Shown: piece after piece, positions 7,808 through 15,374 of the stretch
Layout: each line of letters begins with the position of its first letter
Numbering within the stretch: the first letter of the stretch is position 1
Assembly: GCF_937874145.1 (NCBI RefSeq)
Contig: NZ_CALNBI010000151.1
Location: 1 to 29,824, forward strand
Length of the DNA stretch: 29,824 bases
DNA from: an uncultured Chitinophaga sp.
GTDB lineage: Bacteria > Bacteroidota > Bacteroidia > Chitinophagales > Chitinophagaceae
Direction of reading: 5' to 3'
Notes under the pieces: generated by a model
The model's input: the letters and a program-made list of their open reading frames with translations, nothing else
What the model was told of the DNA's origin: nothing
Databases searched by the model: none
Translations under genes and position numbers: made by a program

Positions 7808-8926
7808 ATGAAGTTTATCGTTTCTTCCTCCACTTTACTGAAACAATTGCAACAGATCAGCGGCGTGATTAACTCCAACACCGTGCTGCCTATCCTGGAA
7901 GATTTCCTGTTCCAGATCGACAAGAATGAGCTGACCGTTGTGGCGACCGACCTGGAAACCGTCATGAAGGTAAAACTGGAGGTAGAGGCCAAAGAAACCG
8001 GCCGCATCTGTATTCCGGCGAAGATCCTCATGGATTCGCTGAAAAACCTGCCTGATCAGCCGCTGACCTTCAACATCGATCTCAATTCCTTCGCTGTCGA
8101 AATCACTTCCGACAACGGTAAATACAAGGTGATGGGCGAAAACCCGGAGAACTTCCCGAAGGAACCCGCCGCGGAAGACGCCACCAACTTCACCATGATC
8201 TCCTCCGCGCTGCTGACCGCCATCAACAAAACGCTGTTCGCGGTTAGCAACGATGACCTTCGTCCGCAGATGACCGGTGTGTTCTTCGAACTGCACCCCG
8301 ACAATATCACTTTCGTGGCCACGGATGCGCACCGCCTGGTGAAATACATCCGTACCGATGTGAAATGCCCGCAGGCCGACAGCTTCATCGTTCCGAAGAA
8401 GCCCCTGAACCTGTTGAAATCCGCCATTCCCGACAACGACAGCGAGATCCGCATCGCTTACAGCAATAACCACTTCTTTGTGTCGCACCAGAATGCGCAG
8501 ATGATCTGCCGCCTGATCGACGCGCGTTTCCCGGATTATAAAGTGGTGATCCCGAAGGATAATCCTTACCGCCTCACCCTGGTGAAGAGCGATTTCCAGA
8601 ACGCCCTCAAACGTGTAAGCGTTTTCGCCAACAAGAGTACCAACCAGGTAGCGCTGAGCATCAGCGGCGCCGAGCTGCAGTTGTCGGCCCAGGACGTGGA
8701 TTTCTCCTTCGAAGGTAACGAGCGGATGAGCTGCCAGTACAGCGGGGAAGACATGCAGATCGCATTCAACGCCAAGTTCCTCATCGAAATGCTGCACGCG
8801 GCGGAAGGGGATGAGATCACGATCGACCTGAGCGCGCCTACCAAGGCGGGTATCCTTCGCCCGGTGGAAAAAGCCGAAGAAGAAGACCTGCTGATGCTGG
8901 TGATGCCTTTGCTGATGAATAACTAA
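7808..8926 (+). CDS. dnaN: DNA polymerase III subunit beta (sliding clamp)
   Basis: This is a 372-residue clamp, the usual length. The ATG at 7808 (MKFIVSSSTLLKQLQQISGV) matches the family N-terminus; longer readings from 7727 run through the promoter and are rejected. NTVLPILEDFLFQI and the MVMPLLMNN C-terminal end are characteristic; the latter corresponds to the MPM(R/N)L-type peptide-binding end of the clamp. Three DNA-clamp domains of about 120 residues each can be followed. The protein forms a ring dimer around DNA and tethers replicative polymerase. The gene has its own promoter and terminator and is not beside dnaA or recF. Confidence 0.97.
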   Translation: MKFIVSSSTLLKQLQQISGVINSNTVLPILEDFLFQIDKNELTVVATDLETVMKVKLEVEAKETGRICIPAKILMDSLKNLPDQPLTFNIDLNSFAVEITSDNGKYKVMGENPENFPKEPAAEDATNFTMISSALLTAINKTLFAVSNDDLRPQMTGVFFELHPDNITFVATDAHRLVKYIRTDVKCPQADSFIVPKKPLNLLKSAIPDNDSEIRIAYSNNHFFVSHQNAQMICRLIDARFPDYKVVIPKDNPYRLTLVKSDFQNALKRVSVFANKSTNQVALSISGAELQLSAQDVDFSFEGNERMSCQYSGEDMQIAFNAKFLIEMLHAAEGDEITIDLSAPTKAGILRPVEKAEEEDLLMLVMPLLMNN

Positions 8927-8949
8927 TCAACGAACGAATCGTCATAGTA

Positions 8950-8980
8950 AAAGCCGCCTTGAACAGGCGGCTTTTTTATT
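8950..8980 (+). terminator. Rho-independent terminator of dnaN
   Basis: AAAGCCGCCT (8950-8959) pairs perfectly with AGGCGGCTTT (8965-8974) across a 5-nt loop, followed by TTTATT. It begins 24 nt after the dnaN stop codon. Confidence 0.92.
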
Positions 8981-9222
8981 TCACATGAAAAACCACTATA
9001 TATTAAACAATTCCCGCATTCTTCCCCAAAACCCCGCAATCCGTCCACGCTTAGGTTTTTCTTGTTATATAAATAAATCTATGAATGAAATCCTTCCTTC
9101 CTGCCTGAGAAATAGTTGGGCTGAAACCCGCCACTATTGGGCAAAATGTCGTAATTTCTAAGTGTTAACAACCTTGGTTTTTCATAACTGATCCGCGTAT
9201 ACGACCAAAAACCCCGATACAA

Positions 9223-10062
9223 ATGATGGAGTTTTTCGAACATATACCTTCACATTACCGCACCGCGCTGCTGGTGGCAGGGCTGGTGATTTTATGGTTG
9301 ATAGAGGGTGTGATACCGCGTATCCGGTTTGGGAACAGCCGTATCCGGCATGCGGGTACGAATTTGTTCTTTACGTTGACCACGGCGGCGGTGAACCTGG
9401 GTTTTGCCTTTTTGATCGTCAAGGCTTCGGACTGGACGAGCAGCGAGCGCTTCGGGCTGTTGTACCTCGCGCAGTTGCCGGTGTGGCTGCATTGCCTGCT
9501 GGCGGTCCTGATGATGGATTTTATCGGTGCGTACCTGGTGCATTTGATCCAGCACAAGATCGCGTGGATGTGGCATTTCCATAAGATCCACCATACCGAT
9601 ACGGCGGTGGATGCAACGACGGCTTTGCGGCATCACCCGGTGGAGAGCATGTTCAGGGTGGTGGCTTTGTTCCTGGCGATCGTGGCGATGGGGGTTCCTA
9701 TCTGGATGGTGATGTTTTACCAGTCGCTGTCGGCCTTCATGAGCCAGTTCAACCACGCCAACATCCATTTGCCGGGCTGGCTGGACAAGGGATTGAGCTG
9801 GATCATCGTTTCGCCGGACATGCACAAGGTGCATCACAGCAGATATCAACCGGAGACTGATTCCAATTATGCCAATATATTTTCTGTCTGGGACCGCCTG
9901 TTTGGCACCTTCGTGACTGTGAAAGATACTACCAGCCTTCGTTACGGGCTGGATGAATACCTGGATGAACGATATCAGCAGATCGGGCCCCTGCTGAAGA
10001 CACCGTGGGAGGATGTGCCGGTTCCGGACCAGCAGCATCAACAGGGGGGATTATCACAATAG
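9223..10062 (+). CDS. Sterol desaturase / fatty acid hydroxylase superfamily membrane protein
   Basis: A 279-residue integral membrane di-iron enzyme of the fatty acid hydroxylase superfamily. The eight-histidine signature is complete: HLIQH (107-111), HFHKIHH (118-124), RHHP (136-139) and HKVHH (201-205). Hydrophobic segments lie at about residues 14-30, 48-66, 85-105 and 145-175. The histidines bind a di-iron centre that hydroxylates or desaturates C-H bonds of lipid substrates. Bacterial members act on varied lipids and the substrate is unknown here. The C-terminal tail is rich in Pro and Gln and probably cytosolic. It is followed 34 nt later by a small membrane-protein gene. Confidence 0.88.
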   Translation: MMEFFEHIPSHYRTALLVAGLVILWLIEGVIPRIRFGNSRIRHAGTNLFFTLTTAAVNLGFAFLIVKASDWTSSERFGLLYLAQLPVWLHCLLAVLMMDFIGAYLVHLIQHKIAWMWHFHKIHHTDTAVDATTALRHHPVESMFRVVALFLAIVAMGVPIWMVMFYQSLSAFMSQFNHANIHLPGWLDKGLSWIIVSPDMHKVHHSRYQPETDSNYANIFSVWDRLFGTFVTVKDTTSLRYGLDEYLDERYQQIGPLLKTPWEDVPVPDQQHQQGGLSQ

Positions 10063-10096
10063 CCAATTTTTTTTGATCACTTATAATCCGTACACA

Positions 10097-10351
10097 ATGC
10101 ACCACCCAACAAGTCTGCCCAAGATTGCAGGTTTTGCATCCATTTTCTTCGGCGTAGTCACCGCCGCTTTTGCTTTTATCAGCAAGTCGCCCGAACCGGC
10201 CGTTTATATGGGAGCCGCGGGCGTTATCCTTTGCCTGGTATCTTCTGTGATTGCCCGTAAGAACATTGATGAGTTACAGATGGCCGTCGCCGGCCTTTTC
10301 CTGAGCATCGTAGCGACGGGGATCGGCGTTTGGCAAATGTATAACCTGTAG
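10097..10351 (+). CDS. Small three-helix membrane protein, function unknown
   Basis: An 84-residue protein with three predicted membrane segments: about residues 8-26 (IAGFASIFFGVVTAAFAFI), 34-50 and 62-80. The start at 10097 (MHHPTS) is preferred over 10013, because the longer form would overlap the upstream gene and add an unconvincing hydrophilic leader. No family was recognised. It may be cotranscribed with the upstream desaturase-like gene. The clean helix pattern in a single frame supports a real gene. Confidence 0.65.
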   Translation: MHHPTSLPKIAGFASIFFGVVTAAFAFISKSPEPAVYMGAAGVILCLVSSVIARKNIDELQMAVAGLFLSIVATGIGVWQMYNL

Positions 10352-10638
10352 GCAATGCATGCTTATCGCAAGTTCCTCATTTTAGGCGCCGGTGTATAAC
10401 CGTACCCGCCTCATGAACAAACCTCCCGAATCCTGAACCGGGGAACTTGCGTTGCTATCCTGTTAACTCCCTGAATTGAGCGTAACCCGGAAAAACCTGT
10501 CCTGATTTCCCGATATCCATGAAATACGCTGCAGCGCATCTGCTTCCTTTTGGGGAGTGAAGGATGATTTTCTGATCAATTGAGAGCAACACACATGCTT
10601 CCGTCGGTGAGGACCGCCGGGCGGGGATCGCTTTGTCA

Positions 10639-11133
10639 TTATTTTTTCTTCCTGGAAGGCGTGCTTGCTTGTCTTTTAAAGGTTTCGACATGTCCATCGG
10701 CGGCGTTGACGGGGTGGACGCGCAGGGCGGTATCGGAGAGCTCGCGGATCAGCAGGGTATCGGTTTGCAGGAAAACGGTGTCTGCGCGGGAGTAACCGGC
10801 GAGGCCGTGGAGCAGGAGGGTATCCTGCAGGAGGCGCCAGCTTTGGTATTTGAGGGATTCGAGGTGGATGGAGGAGGCTTTTCCGTCTTTACGGATATGA
10901 AACCCAATCATGAGCGTGTCGACGCCTTCGGCGGGCTGCACCCAGCGGCCTGGGAGGAGGGTGGAGTCGATATGCACGGAATCCAACGTAGCCACCGGTT
11001 CTACCGGTCGTTCGATGAAAACGGTATCTTCATCGGTGACGGCTACACTGTCTTTATGCGCATCGCCGCTACTGTTGTTGCAGGCAACTGCGAGGAGGAG
11101 GATCGCTGGCAGGAGGGTGCGGGTCATACGCAT
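10639..11133 (-). CDS. Lipocalin-like lipoprotein
   Basis: A 164-residue predicted lipoprotein. The signal peptide ends in a lipobox (LAVAC, Cys18), so the mature protein should be lipid-anchored. After an acidic linker, the mature part has LLPGRWVQP, KASSIHLESLKYQSWRLLQD and repeated D-T-L-x-I strands. This resembles small Bacteroidota lipocalin-like lipoproteins, in which a GxW motif opens the barrel; assignment beyond that is tentative. The C-terminus is strongly basic (SRKKK). A TATCTTTG box (11161-11154) about 20 nt upstream could be its promoter. The ligand is unknown. Confidence 0.75.
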   Translation of the reverse strand: MRMTRTLLPAILLLAVACNNSSGDAHKDSVAVTDEDTVFIERPVEPVATLDSVHIDSTLLPGRWVQPAEGVDTLMIGFHIRKDGKASSIHLESLKYQSWRLLQDTLLLHGLAGYSRADTVFLQTDTLLIRELSDTALRVHPVNAADGHVETFKRQASTPSRKKK

Positions 11134-11153
11134 TGTTGTTTAAAGGATTGTAT

Positions 11154-11161
11154 CAAAGATA
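11154..11161 (-). promoter_or_regulatory. Putative -7 box for the lipocalin-like lipoprotein gene
   Basis: The reverse strand reads TATCTTTG, a full match to TAnnTTTG, 20 nt upstream of the ATG at 11133. The -33 region is not convincing. Confidence 0.45.
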
Positions 11162-11226
11162 ATGCTAAACATGCGGTTCGGCACCGATCGGGTGAATAAT
11201 CCGGGCGGGAAGGCGGGGGCCATAAT

Positions 11227-11340
11227 TCAGGCAGGCGACTTTATCGTGATATGGAGCCGGTGGCTTCCCTTCTCCACACCGCCAATGAGTAACGGCATCA
11301 GCTGAATTCCAGTCGTTTCGTCAAATATATAGTCAGACAT
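11227..11340 (-). pseudogene. Short ORF or gene remnant of 37 codons, unrecognised
   Basis: The reverse strand encodes MSDYIFDETTGIQLMPLLIG and continues to a C-terminus ending HLHITIKSPA. Composition looks protein-like. The frame stays open upstream of the ATG to about 11410, where it meets the tandem array. It could be the tail of a gene truncated by the array, a tiny gene, or chance. No family was recognised. Confidence 0.25.
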
Positions 11341-11398
11341 TTCAGCAAGTTGAAGTTTGCTTTTCCTCCTGCTATGCGGCCTGCGAATACAGGACGAG

Positions 11399-11690
11399 CT
11401 GGCCGATTACGGCAGGGCAGTCGGTGAATTAAAACGATAACTTTAACTATTGCAATCCTGATAATGTAAATAAGAGATTTGCTGGTCGATTATTGTTACT
11501 GCACCTTGTCAGGTGAGAATTACAAAATCTGCCGGCCGATGTTGGCGTTAGCTCCCGCAATGAAGGCGGTGGGAATTACAGTATAGGCTCGCCATATCTA
11601 TTACTATAATGTAGCCGACGTGAATTTCAGTTCTCCTGGCCGATGTTGGCGTTAACTGCGGCAATGCAATTGGCGCGAATTACAGGCGTT
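11399..11690 (+). repeat. Degenerate ~52-bp tandem array upstream of the thi promoter
   Basis: Units begin at about 11482, 11534, 11587 and 11638 (spacings 52, 53, 51), with poorer units at about 11400 and 11434. The best units, 11534 and 11638, share GGCCGATGTTGGCGTTA and then GCAATG and GAATTACAG at matching positions. The other units keep only parts, such as the GAATT(A/T)CA end. The strong similarity of units 104 nt apart suggests a two-unit higher-order repeat. The period is not a multiple of three and stops occur in all frames, so it is noncoding. Confidence 0.7.
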
Positions 11691-11746
11691 GCTGAATAAT
11701 AGCATTACTCCGGTAACCGCGCGGTCAACCTGGCAGTGTGGCGTTA

Positions 11747-11778
11747 TTTGGAAATTGGAAACCTAACGCTTAGATTTG
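11747..11778 (+). promoter_or_regulatory. Thiamin operon promoter
   Basis: TTTG at 11747-11750 and TAGATTTG at 11771-11778, separated by 20 nt, are a full match to the Bacteroidota -33/-7 promoter. Transcription would start near 11783-11785, immediately before the riboswitch. Confidence 0.75.
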
Positions 11779-11785
11779 TGCTTTC

Positions 11786-11870
11786 ACTTTAGGGGTGTTT
11801 TCCCGGAAACGGGAAAGCTGAGATGATACCCTCAGTACCTGATGCAGTTCAGACTGCCGTAGGGAAAAGT
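11786..11870 (+). ncRNA. TPP riboswitch (THI element)
   Basis: The sequence carries the conserved THI-box blocks in order: AGGGGTG (11791-11797), a variable hairpin TTTCCCGGAAACGGGAAA, CTGAGATGATACCC (11818-11831), ACCTGAT (11837-11843), then a short stem and CCGTAGGGAA (11857-11866). P1 can form from ACTTT (11786-11790) and AAAGT (11866-11870). Binding of thiamin pyrophosphate would lower expression of the downstream thi genes. It lies 62 nt upstream of the thiS start. Confidence 0.96.
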
Positions 11871-11897
11871 AATACTGAACTCCTTCTCACCACATCC

Positions 11898-11961
11898 TTA
11901 AAGTTTATTGTTCACTTTAATTCCTTGTTATCATGGAAGTGCATGTAAACAATAAACTTTA
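11898..11961 (+). promoter_or_regulatory. Probable riboswitch expression platform around the thiS start codon
   Basis: TAAAGTTTATTGTT (11899-11912) is perfectly complementary to AACAATAAACTTTA (11948-11961) inside thiS, so a 14-bp stem can enclose the ATG at 11933 in a 35-nt loop. A competing local hairpin TTAAAGT/ACTTTAA (11898-11904/11914-11920) uses the same bases. TAAAGT (11899-11904) can also pair with ACTTTA (11786-11791), the 5' strand of riboswitch P1. These exclusive pairings suggest control of thiS translation, or attenuation, by TPP. Confidence 0.55.
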
Positions 11962-12136
11962 TGCGGTGCAGCCGGAAACCTCCGTGACTGCGCTCTTACA
12001 GTTTATTCAACTTTCTTCCGGCAGGGGCATCGCCGTAGCGGTGAACCGCAGGGTTATACCCAGGCCAGACTGGCCCAGTACCCTATTGATGCCCGAAGAT
12101 CAGGTCACCATTATCCAGGCCACACAAGGCGGCTAA
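11933..12136 (+). CDS. thiS: Sulfur carrier protein ThiS
   Basis: A 67-residue ubiquitin-fold sulfur carrier ending in the required Gly-Gly (IIQATQGG). In thiamin synthesis the C-terminus is adenylated by a ThiF-type enzyme, converted to a thiocarboxylate, and donates sulfur to ThiG during thiazole formation. AVAVNRRVIPR and the LMPEDQVTIIQATQGG end are typical. It is the first gene after the TPP riboswitch. No thiF lies in the window, so adenylation must be provided from elsewhere. An unusual 806-nt gap separates it from thiC. Confidence 0.93.
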   Translation: MEVHVNNKLYAVQPETSVTALLQFIQLSSGRGIAVAVNRRVIPRPDWPSTLLMPEDQVTIIQATQGG

Positions 12137-12942
12137 CGGCGGACGCTGCGGCAATGCAGCGGGTTGGCTGGAAGGTGCGCCTGTTCATGTTCCCAGAGAT
12201 CTGCGATGGTTCCTTTTTTCTGCTTTTGATACAGGAAAGATCATCGTGCTGCTGGTCATAAAGGCTTACAGATCATGGCGCTCCCGGGCATGGAGGTTCC
12301 CGATCCTTTGCTGCGATGATTGAAGCGTGCTGATCAAAGTGCTCCCGGGCATGGAGGTTCTCGCTTCTTCGCTGCGATGATTGAAGCGTGATGATGACGG
12401 TGCTCCCGGGCTTGGAGGTTCTCGCTTCTTCGCTGCGATGATTGAAGCGTGATGATGACGGTGCTCCCGGGCATGGAGGTTCTCGCTTCTTTATTTGGAG
12501 TAAAGGAACTCCGGATGCTATTCGCCGAATGAAGCGAGCTGAGCACGGGGCTCCCGGGCATGGAGGTTCCAGTTCCTTCAAAGAGAATGAAGGAATATTG
12601 TCAGGCCATGGCGTAAAAACTGTAACGCCCGTTGCTTCAGATCGACACATGCAAATTGTCATCCCGCCGGACAAAGCGCCGGTGATGAACAATTTTACAT
12701 ATGCATGTTGATAGCAGCATCAACACGAACGGCCATCCGGAATTTATCACCTCGTCTTCGCGGATTCATCAGTCCCGGAGATTGCAGCCAGCGCCTTTCC
12801 GCCCTTAACCACTGTCATTGCTGACGACTATTTTAATTCCCGGCACGCATGCCTTCACATGAATGCTGCCGGACGAGCTGTTTGCGCCTTTACAGCGCTA
12901 CGGCCCTGTCATGCCCATACGTAAACCTTTTACCGATTTAAT
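12137..12942 (+). other. Gene-free gap between thiS and thiC
   Basis: 806 nt inside an otherwise compact operon. It starts with a small hairpin, CGCTGC/GCAGCG (12144-12149/12156-12161), just after thiS. The 61-bp minisatellite (12280-12569) follows, then about 370 nt in which no gene, second riboswitch or clear TAnnTTTG promoter was found. Open frames across the repeats are artefacts. Confidence 0.7.
12280..12569 (+). repeat. 61-bp minisatellite, five core copies, inside the thi operon
   Basis: The core GCTCCCGGGCATGGAGGTTC starts at 12280, 12341, 12402, 12463 and 12550. The first three intervals are exactly 61 nt and the last 87 nt. The units starting at 12402 and 12463 are almost identical up to GAAGCGTG-type ends; one core has CTTGG instead of CATGG. 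Most units contain two possible hairpins: CTCC/GGAG around CGGGCAT, and CGCTTC/GAAGCG around a 15-nt loop. In the 87-nt interval the second stem is extended to CTCGCTTC/GAAGCGAG around a larger loop that has its own GGAGT/ACTCC hairpin. The period is not divisible by three. Confidence 0.93.
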
Positions 12943-14754
12943 ATGCAAAACCGTATCACACGCACACCTTTTCCTGCTTCGCAGAAGATCTATGTCCCGG
13001 GGTCCCGGCCGGATATCCAGGTCGCCATGCGCGAAATTTCCCTGACAGACACCCGGGTGCATAACCGCCACGGGGAACTAAGAGCCAATGCCCCCGTGAC
13101 CGTCTATGACACCAGCGGCCCCTACACCGATCCCACGCTCGCCATCGATCCCGCGATAGGCCTCCCGCGCCTGCGCGAATCATGGATCGACGAAAGGGGA
13201 GACGTCCTGGTGTTGCCCGCTCTTACCAGCGATTATGGCCGCGCCCGGTTATCCGATCCCGCACTTGCACATCTCCGGACCGGCCAGCCCCCCTTACCCC
13301 GGAAAGCCCGCCAGGGCGCCAACGTAACACAATTGCACTACGCGCGCAAAGGCATTATTACACCGGAGATGGAATATATCGCCATCCGTGAAAACCAACG
13401 CGCCGACGCGGCTTTCCGCGAAGGAGACCCGCTCTGGCAGCAGCATCGCGGAACAGGCAATGCCCCCCGGCTTATCACGCCCGAGTTCGTTCGGAGCGAA
13501 GTAGCCGCCGGGCGCGCTATCATCCCCGCCAACATCAACCACCCGGAAAGCGAGCCCATGATCATCGGCCGCAATTTCCTCGTGAAAATCAACGCCAACA
13601 TCGGCAACTCCGCCGTCACCTCCTCCATCGAAGAAGAAGTGGAGAAGGCGGTATGGGCCTGCCGCTGGGGTGCCGATACCATCATGGACCTCAGCACCGG
13701 CAAGAACATCCACGAAACCCGTGAATGGATCATCCGGAACTGCCCCGTGCCCCTGGGCACAGTACCCATCTACCAGGCGCTCGAAAAAGTAAACGGCAAA
13801 GCCGAAGCCCTTACCTGGGAAATCTTCCGCGACACGCTGATCGAACAGGCCGAACAGGGCGTGGACTACTTCACAATACACGCCGGCGTCCTCTTGCGGT
13901 ATGTGCCGCTTACCGCCAAAAGAATGACAGGCATCGTTTCGCGCGGCGGCAGCATCATGGCCAAATGGTGCCTCGCCCATCACCAGGAAAATTTCCTGTA
14001 CACGCACTTCGATGAAATCTGCGAGATCATGAAAGCTTACGACGTTTCCTTCTCCCTCGGCGACGGCCTCCGCCCCGGCTCTATCGCCGATGCCAACGAC
14101 GCAGCGCAGTTCGGTGAACTGGAAACGCTCGGCGAACTGACCAAACGCGCCTGGCAGCAGGACGTGCAGGTGATGATCGAAGGCCCCGGCCACGTACCCA
14201 TGCACCTCATCAAAGAGAACATGGACAAGCAGCTGGAACACTGCCACGAAGCGCCGTTCTATACCCTCGGCCCCCTCACGACCGACATTGCCCCCGGCTA
14301 CGATCATATCACCTCAGCCATCGGCGCGGCGATGATCGGCTGGTTCGGCACCGCCATGCTTTGCTATGTAACACCCAAGGAACACCTCGGCCTGCCCGAC
14401 CGGGACGACGTGAAGCAGGGCGTAATCACCTACAAGCTGGCGGCGCACGCGGCGGACCTCGCCAAGGGGCACCCTGGCGCGCAGCATCGCGATAACGCCC
14501 TCAGCCAGGCGCGCTTCGAATTCCGCTGGGAAGACCAGTTCAATCTTTCCCTGGACCCCGATACCGCGCGCAGCTATCACGACGCCACGCTTCCAGCAGA
14601 CGGGGCCAAAATCGCGCACTTCTGCTCGATGTGCGGCCCGCACTTCTGCTCGATGAAAATCTCGCAGGAAGTCCGGGAGCAGGCAGACCGCGAAGCCGCC
14701 ATGGCGGAAAAAGCCAAAGACTTCACTGCCAGCGGAGGGGAGATCTACGCATGA
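12943..14754 (+). CDS. thiC: Phosphomethylpyrimidine synthase ThiC
   Basis: This 603-residue radical-SAM enzyme converts aminoimidazole ribotide into HMP phosphate, the pyrimidine half of thiamin. The C-terminal CX2CX4C motif for the 4Fe-4S cluster is intact (Cys561, Cys564, Cys569, in FCSMCGPHFCSMK). Further ThiC signatures are VNANIGNSAV-type KINANIGNSAVTSSIEEE, EGPGHVPMHLI and SFSLGDGLRPGS. The N-terminus (KIYVPGSRPDIQVAMREI) matches the long bacterial form, supporting the start at 12943. Its last codons overlap the next start (ATGA at 14751-14754). It is separated from the riboswitch by thiS and the minisatellite. Confidence 0.98.
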   Translation: MQNRITRTPFPASQKIYVPGSRPDIQVAMREISLTDTRVHNRHGELRANAPVTVYDTSGPYTDPTLAIDPAIGLPRLRESWIDERGDVLVLPALTSDYGRARLSDPALAHLRTGQPPLPRKARQGANVTQLHYARKGIITPEMEYIAIRENQRADAAFREGDPLWQQHRGTGNAPRLITPEFVRSEVAAGRAIIPANINHPESEPMIIGRNFLVKINANIGNSAVTSSIEEEVEKAVWACRWGADTIMDLSTGKNIHETREWIIRNCPVPLGTVPIYQALEKVNGKAEALTWEIFRDTLIEQAEQGVDYFTIHAGVLLRYVPLTAKRMTGIVSRGGSIMAKWCLAHHQENFLYTHFDEICEIMKAYDVSFSLGDGLRPGSIADANDAAQFGELETLGELTKRAWQQDVQVMIEGPGHVPMHLIKENMDKQLEHCHEAPFYTLGPLTTDIAPGYDHITSAIGAAMIGWFGTAMLCYVTPKEHLGLPDRDDVKQGVITYKLAAHAADLAKGHPGAQHRDNALSQARFEFRWEDQFNLSLDPDTARSYHDATLPADGAKIAHFCSMCGPHFCSMKISQEVREQADREAAMAEKAKDFTASGGEIYA

Positions 14755-15353
14755 TCTGGCTGATCACTGCCCCGGAGTTCCCTTTGCAGGAACCTGTCCG
14801 GGAACTTCCCGTCATCCTGTCCGCATTCGAAGCCGGACTGCAAACACTCCTGCTCCGTAAACCCGGCTGGCCCGAACACGCCTACGCCCGGTGGCTCAGC
14901 TTCCTCCCCGAACATTATCGCCAGCACGTGATGGTTTCCGCCTTTCCAGCGCTGGTAGAATCCTTCGGGCTGAAAGGCCTCCACCTCAGCGAAGACGCCC
15001 GCCGCCAGATCGCGCCATACGAAATCCGTAAACTCCGCGAAACAGGTAAATGGGTCAGCGCATCCATTCACGACGATGCCGCGGATACTTCCGGATTTGA
15101 TTTCGTACTGCAGGGCCCCGTGTTCGACAGCCTCTCCAAACCCGGCCACGCCGCCCGGCCATTCCGCTGCATCCCTTCCAACGCCATCGCCCTGGGAGGC
15201 GTGCACGAAGGGAATGTCCGGCAGGCGCGGGAAATGGGATACTGCGGAGCCGCCGTGCTCGGTACTGTCTGGCAACAACCTGAGAAAGCAGCCGGCACCA
15301 TGTTGACGCTGATCAAAAAATGGAATCAACGATATGATACTGCCATCTTTTAA
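14751..15353 (+). CDS. ThiE/TenI-family protein (thiamine phosphate synthase paralogue)
   Basis: A 200-residue TIM-barrel protein of the ThiE/TenI superfamily. The start at 14751 overlaps the thiC stop (ATGA); a longer reading from 14631 lies within thiC. Recognisable segments are LRKP (35-38), GLHLSED (76-82), QGPVFDSLSKPGH (121-133) and ALGGV (147-151). The motifs are poorer than in the second copy at 16261: the Asn-Asp pair and the GPxFxTxTK loop of true ThiE are altered. The coexisting canonical ThiE suggests this copy may be a thiazole tautomerase (TenI) or a diverged synthase. That assignment is inference. Confidence 0.8.
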   Translation: MIWLITAPEFPLQEPVRELPVILSAFEAGLQTLLLRKPGWPEHAYARWLSFLPEHYRQHVMVSAFPALVESFGLKGLHLSEDARRQIAPYEIRKLRETGKWVSASIHDDAADTSGFDFVLQGPVFDSLSKPGHAARPFRCIPSNAIALGGVHEGNVRQAREMGYCGAAVLGTVWQQPEKAAGTMLTLIKKWNQRYDTAIF

Positions 15354-15374
15354 CCAACGCACACTCATCACACC

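Noticed and set aside
10455..10697. An 80-codon reverse-strand ORF after the small membrane-protein gene
   Set aside because: It overlaps the end of the lipoprotein gene in another frame and has no protein-like domain pattern.
12280..12569. CRISPR array
   Set aside because: The repeated unit covers the whole 61-nt period, so there are no unique spacers, and no cas genes are nearby.
12273..12692. A 139-codon reverse-strand protein with a repeated EPPCPGAP motif
   Set aside because: It is generated by the minisatellite; the 61-nt period shifts frame between units, and no start context or homology supports it.
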